Shown here: positions 63,246 to 64,000 of the stretch, in pieces
Numbering within the stretch: position 1 is the stretch's first letter
Layout: each line of letters starts with the position of its first letter
Source of the DNA: Phototrophicus methaneseepsis
GTDB lineage: Bacteria; Chloroflexota; Anaerolineae; Aggregatilineales; Phototrophicaceae
Assembly: GCF_015500095.1 (NCBI RefSeq)
Contig: NZ_CP062983.1
Span: 496,001-560,000 of the forward strand
DNA: 64,000 nucleotides
Reading direction: 5' to 3'
Notes under the pieces: generated by a model
What the model was told of the DNA's origin: nothing
Databases searched by the model: none
The model's input: the letters and a program-made list of their open reading frames with translations, nothing else
Position numbers and translations under genes: made by a program

Positions 63246-63869
63246 ATGTACGCACACGGCATCAAACGAGGGCTTGATCTAATCATCAGTGGTATAGCGC
63301 TGGTGGTCTTATCGCCTGTACTGCTCATCATAATGATGTTGATCTATATCAGGCTGGGAAGCCCCATTCTCTTTAAACAACAGCGCCCAGGCTTACATGG
63401 CAGGCCGTTCATGATCTATAAATTCCGCACGATGACCGATGGCCGTGATGCAGCAGGCCAGCCCTTACCAGATGCCGAACGTATGACGCCGCTGGGGCGC
63501 TTCCTGCGCAGTACCAGCCTGGACGAACTGCCTGAGTTGTTGAACGTCCTGAAAGGCGACATGAGCTTGATCGGCCCACGCCCTTTGCTGATGCGCTATC
63601 TGGACCGCTATACCACTCAGCAAGCGCGCCGTCATGAAGTGAGACCCGGCATTACGGGATGGGCACAGATAAACGGACGTAATGCCATCACCTGGGAAGA
63701 GAAGTTTGAACTGGATGTATGGTATGTTGAGCATTGTTCGCTGGCGCTAGACCTGAAAATCATCTTCCTCACTATCTGGAAGGTCGTCCGGCGCGAAGGG
63801 ATTTCTCAGCAGGGCGAAGCCACAATGAGCGAATTCATGGGTACAGAAGAAATATTCTATGACAGCTAA
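63246..63869 (+). CDS. Sugar-phosphate transferase, PglC/WcaJ-type (initiating glycosyltransferase)
   Basis: 207 residues. N-terminal hydrophobic hairpin (LIISGIALVVLSPVLLIIMMLIYI), then KQQRPGLHGRPFMIYKFRTM and the catalytic LDELPELLNVLKGDMSLIGPRPLL, typical of polyprenyl-phosphate hexose-1-phosphate transferases. It transfers a phosphosugar to undecaprenyl phosphate at the membrane and starts a surface glycan or glycoprotein glycan. Its stop overlaps the next gene by 11 bp. Short length matches PglC, not the long WcaJ type. Confidence 0.92.
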   Translation: MYAHGIKRGLDLIISGIALVVLSPVLLIIMMLIYIRLGSPILFKQQRPGLHGRPFMIYKFRTMTDGRDAAGQPLPDAERMTPLGRFLRSTSLDELPELLNVLKGDMSLIGPRPLLMRYLDRYTTQQARRHEVRPGITGWAQINGRNAITWEEKFELDVWYVEHCSLALDLKIIFLTIWKVVRREGISQQGEATMSEFMGTEEIFYDS

Positions 63870-64000
63870 CTCTCTGACAGACAGGTATCTCATCATCGGC
63901 GCAGGTGGACATGGCAAAGTCATTGCAGATATTTTACTGGCCCAGGGTAAGCGACCTCTCGGTTTCCTAGATGACAATTTGGCCATGGTTGGACAGACTA
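63859..64000 (+). CDS. Partial PglD-like sugar O/N-acetyltransferase (truncated by window end)
   Basis: Starts at ATG 63859 inside the end of the sugar-phosphate transferase gene; at least 47 codons are visible. The first residues (YLIIGAGGHGKVIADILLAQG then GFLDDN) match the N-terminal Rossmann-like domain of PglD/NeuD sialic-acid and bacillosamine O/N-acetyltransferases. The hexapeptide-repeat domain would lie beyond the window. With PglC it suggests a bacillosamine-type glycan pathway. Confidence 0.85.
   Translation, partial: MTANSLTDRYLIIGAGGHGKVIADILLAQGKRPLGFLDDNLAMVGQT

Overview
The window reads as a chromosomal segment of a bacterium, most likely a member of the Chloroflexota (Anaerolineae-like). 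This is inferred from style: secreted and membrane proteins with long Thr/Pro-rich linkers and SH3-type modules, a Roadblock/LC7 protein, an F420/LLM-type oxidoreductase, stand-alone receiver domains, solute-binding proteins and Sec-type signal peptides ending in Ala-Gln, and scattered genes on both strands with short operons. No rRNA, marker phylogeny or prophage is present to fix the taxonomy. I found no insertion sequence, integrase, CRISPR array or replication origin.

Layout. 0.1-9.7 kb: secreted trypsin-like protease, cyclic-nucleotide-binding protein, CDF metal transporter, two lipoproteins, trmD, Roadblock protein, FHA protein and an MFS exporter. 9.8-20.4 kb: small Cys/His protein, trxB, a nucleoside-diphosphate-sugar epimerase-like enzyme, three single-domain response regulators, pepF, an LLM oxidoreductase, a SpoIIAA/STAS-like protein and a zinc alcohol dehydrogenase. 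20.4-28.5 kb: a large TPR-membrane-SH3 protein, an LCP-family wall enzyme, coaBC, two more SpoIIAA-like paralogues (one apparently starting at AUA), an overlooked 46-residue membrane protein and a TIR-like protein. 28.5-42.6 kb: family 2 glycosyltransferase, phospholipase D-like protein, a homocysteine methyltransferase/MTHFR fusion, a cluster with a membrane-tethered TIR protein and PH-like membrane proteins, a methyltransferase/nucleotidyltransferase pair, an alpha/beta hydrolase, an agmatine-deiminase-like enzyme and an SH3 lipoprotein. One tRNA-Leu(UAA) lies at 42.7 kb. 42.9-45.4 kb holds two envelope proteins.

45.8-58.1 kb is the most coherent block: a GntR/FCD regulator; a forward operon of a DHDPS-like aldolase, an SDR and an aminotransferase; a reverse operon of peptide-type solute-binding protein, two permeases, an M42 aminopeptidase and a D-2-hydroxyacid dehydrogenase; and a forward pair of an aspartoacylase-like deacylase and a Gfo/Idh/MocA oxidoreductase. 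The same 15-bp palindrome (TGTCGA-YAA-TCGACA) sits 13 nt after a near-consensus -10 box in front of both the regulator gene and the solute-binding-protein gene. I infer an autoregulated uptake and catabolic regulon for a peptide- or acyl-amino-acid-like compound. The substrate is unknown and the transporter ATPases are not in the window.

58.4-63.0 kb is an iron-siderophore island: a secreted siderophore-binding protein, a second protein with two fused binding modules, and a convergent Fes-like esterase, without permease or ATPase genes. The window ends in a glycan locus: a PglC-like sugar-phosphate transferase overlapping a truncated PglD-like acetyltransferase gene.
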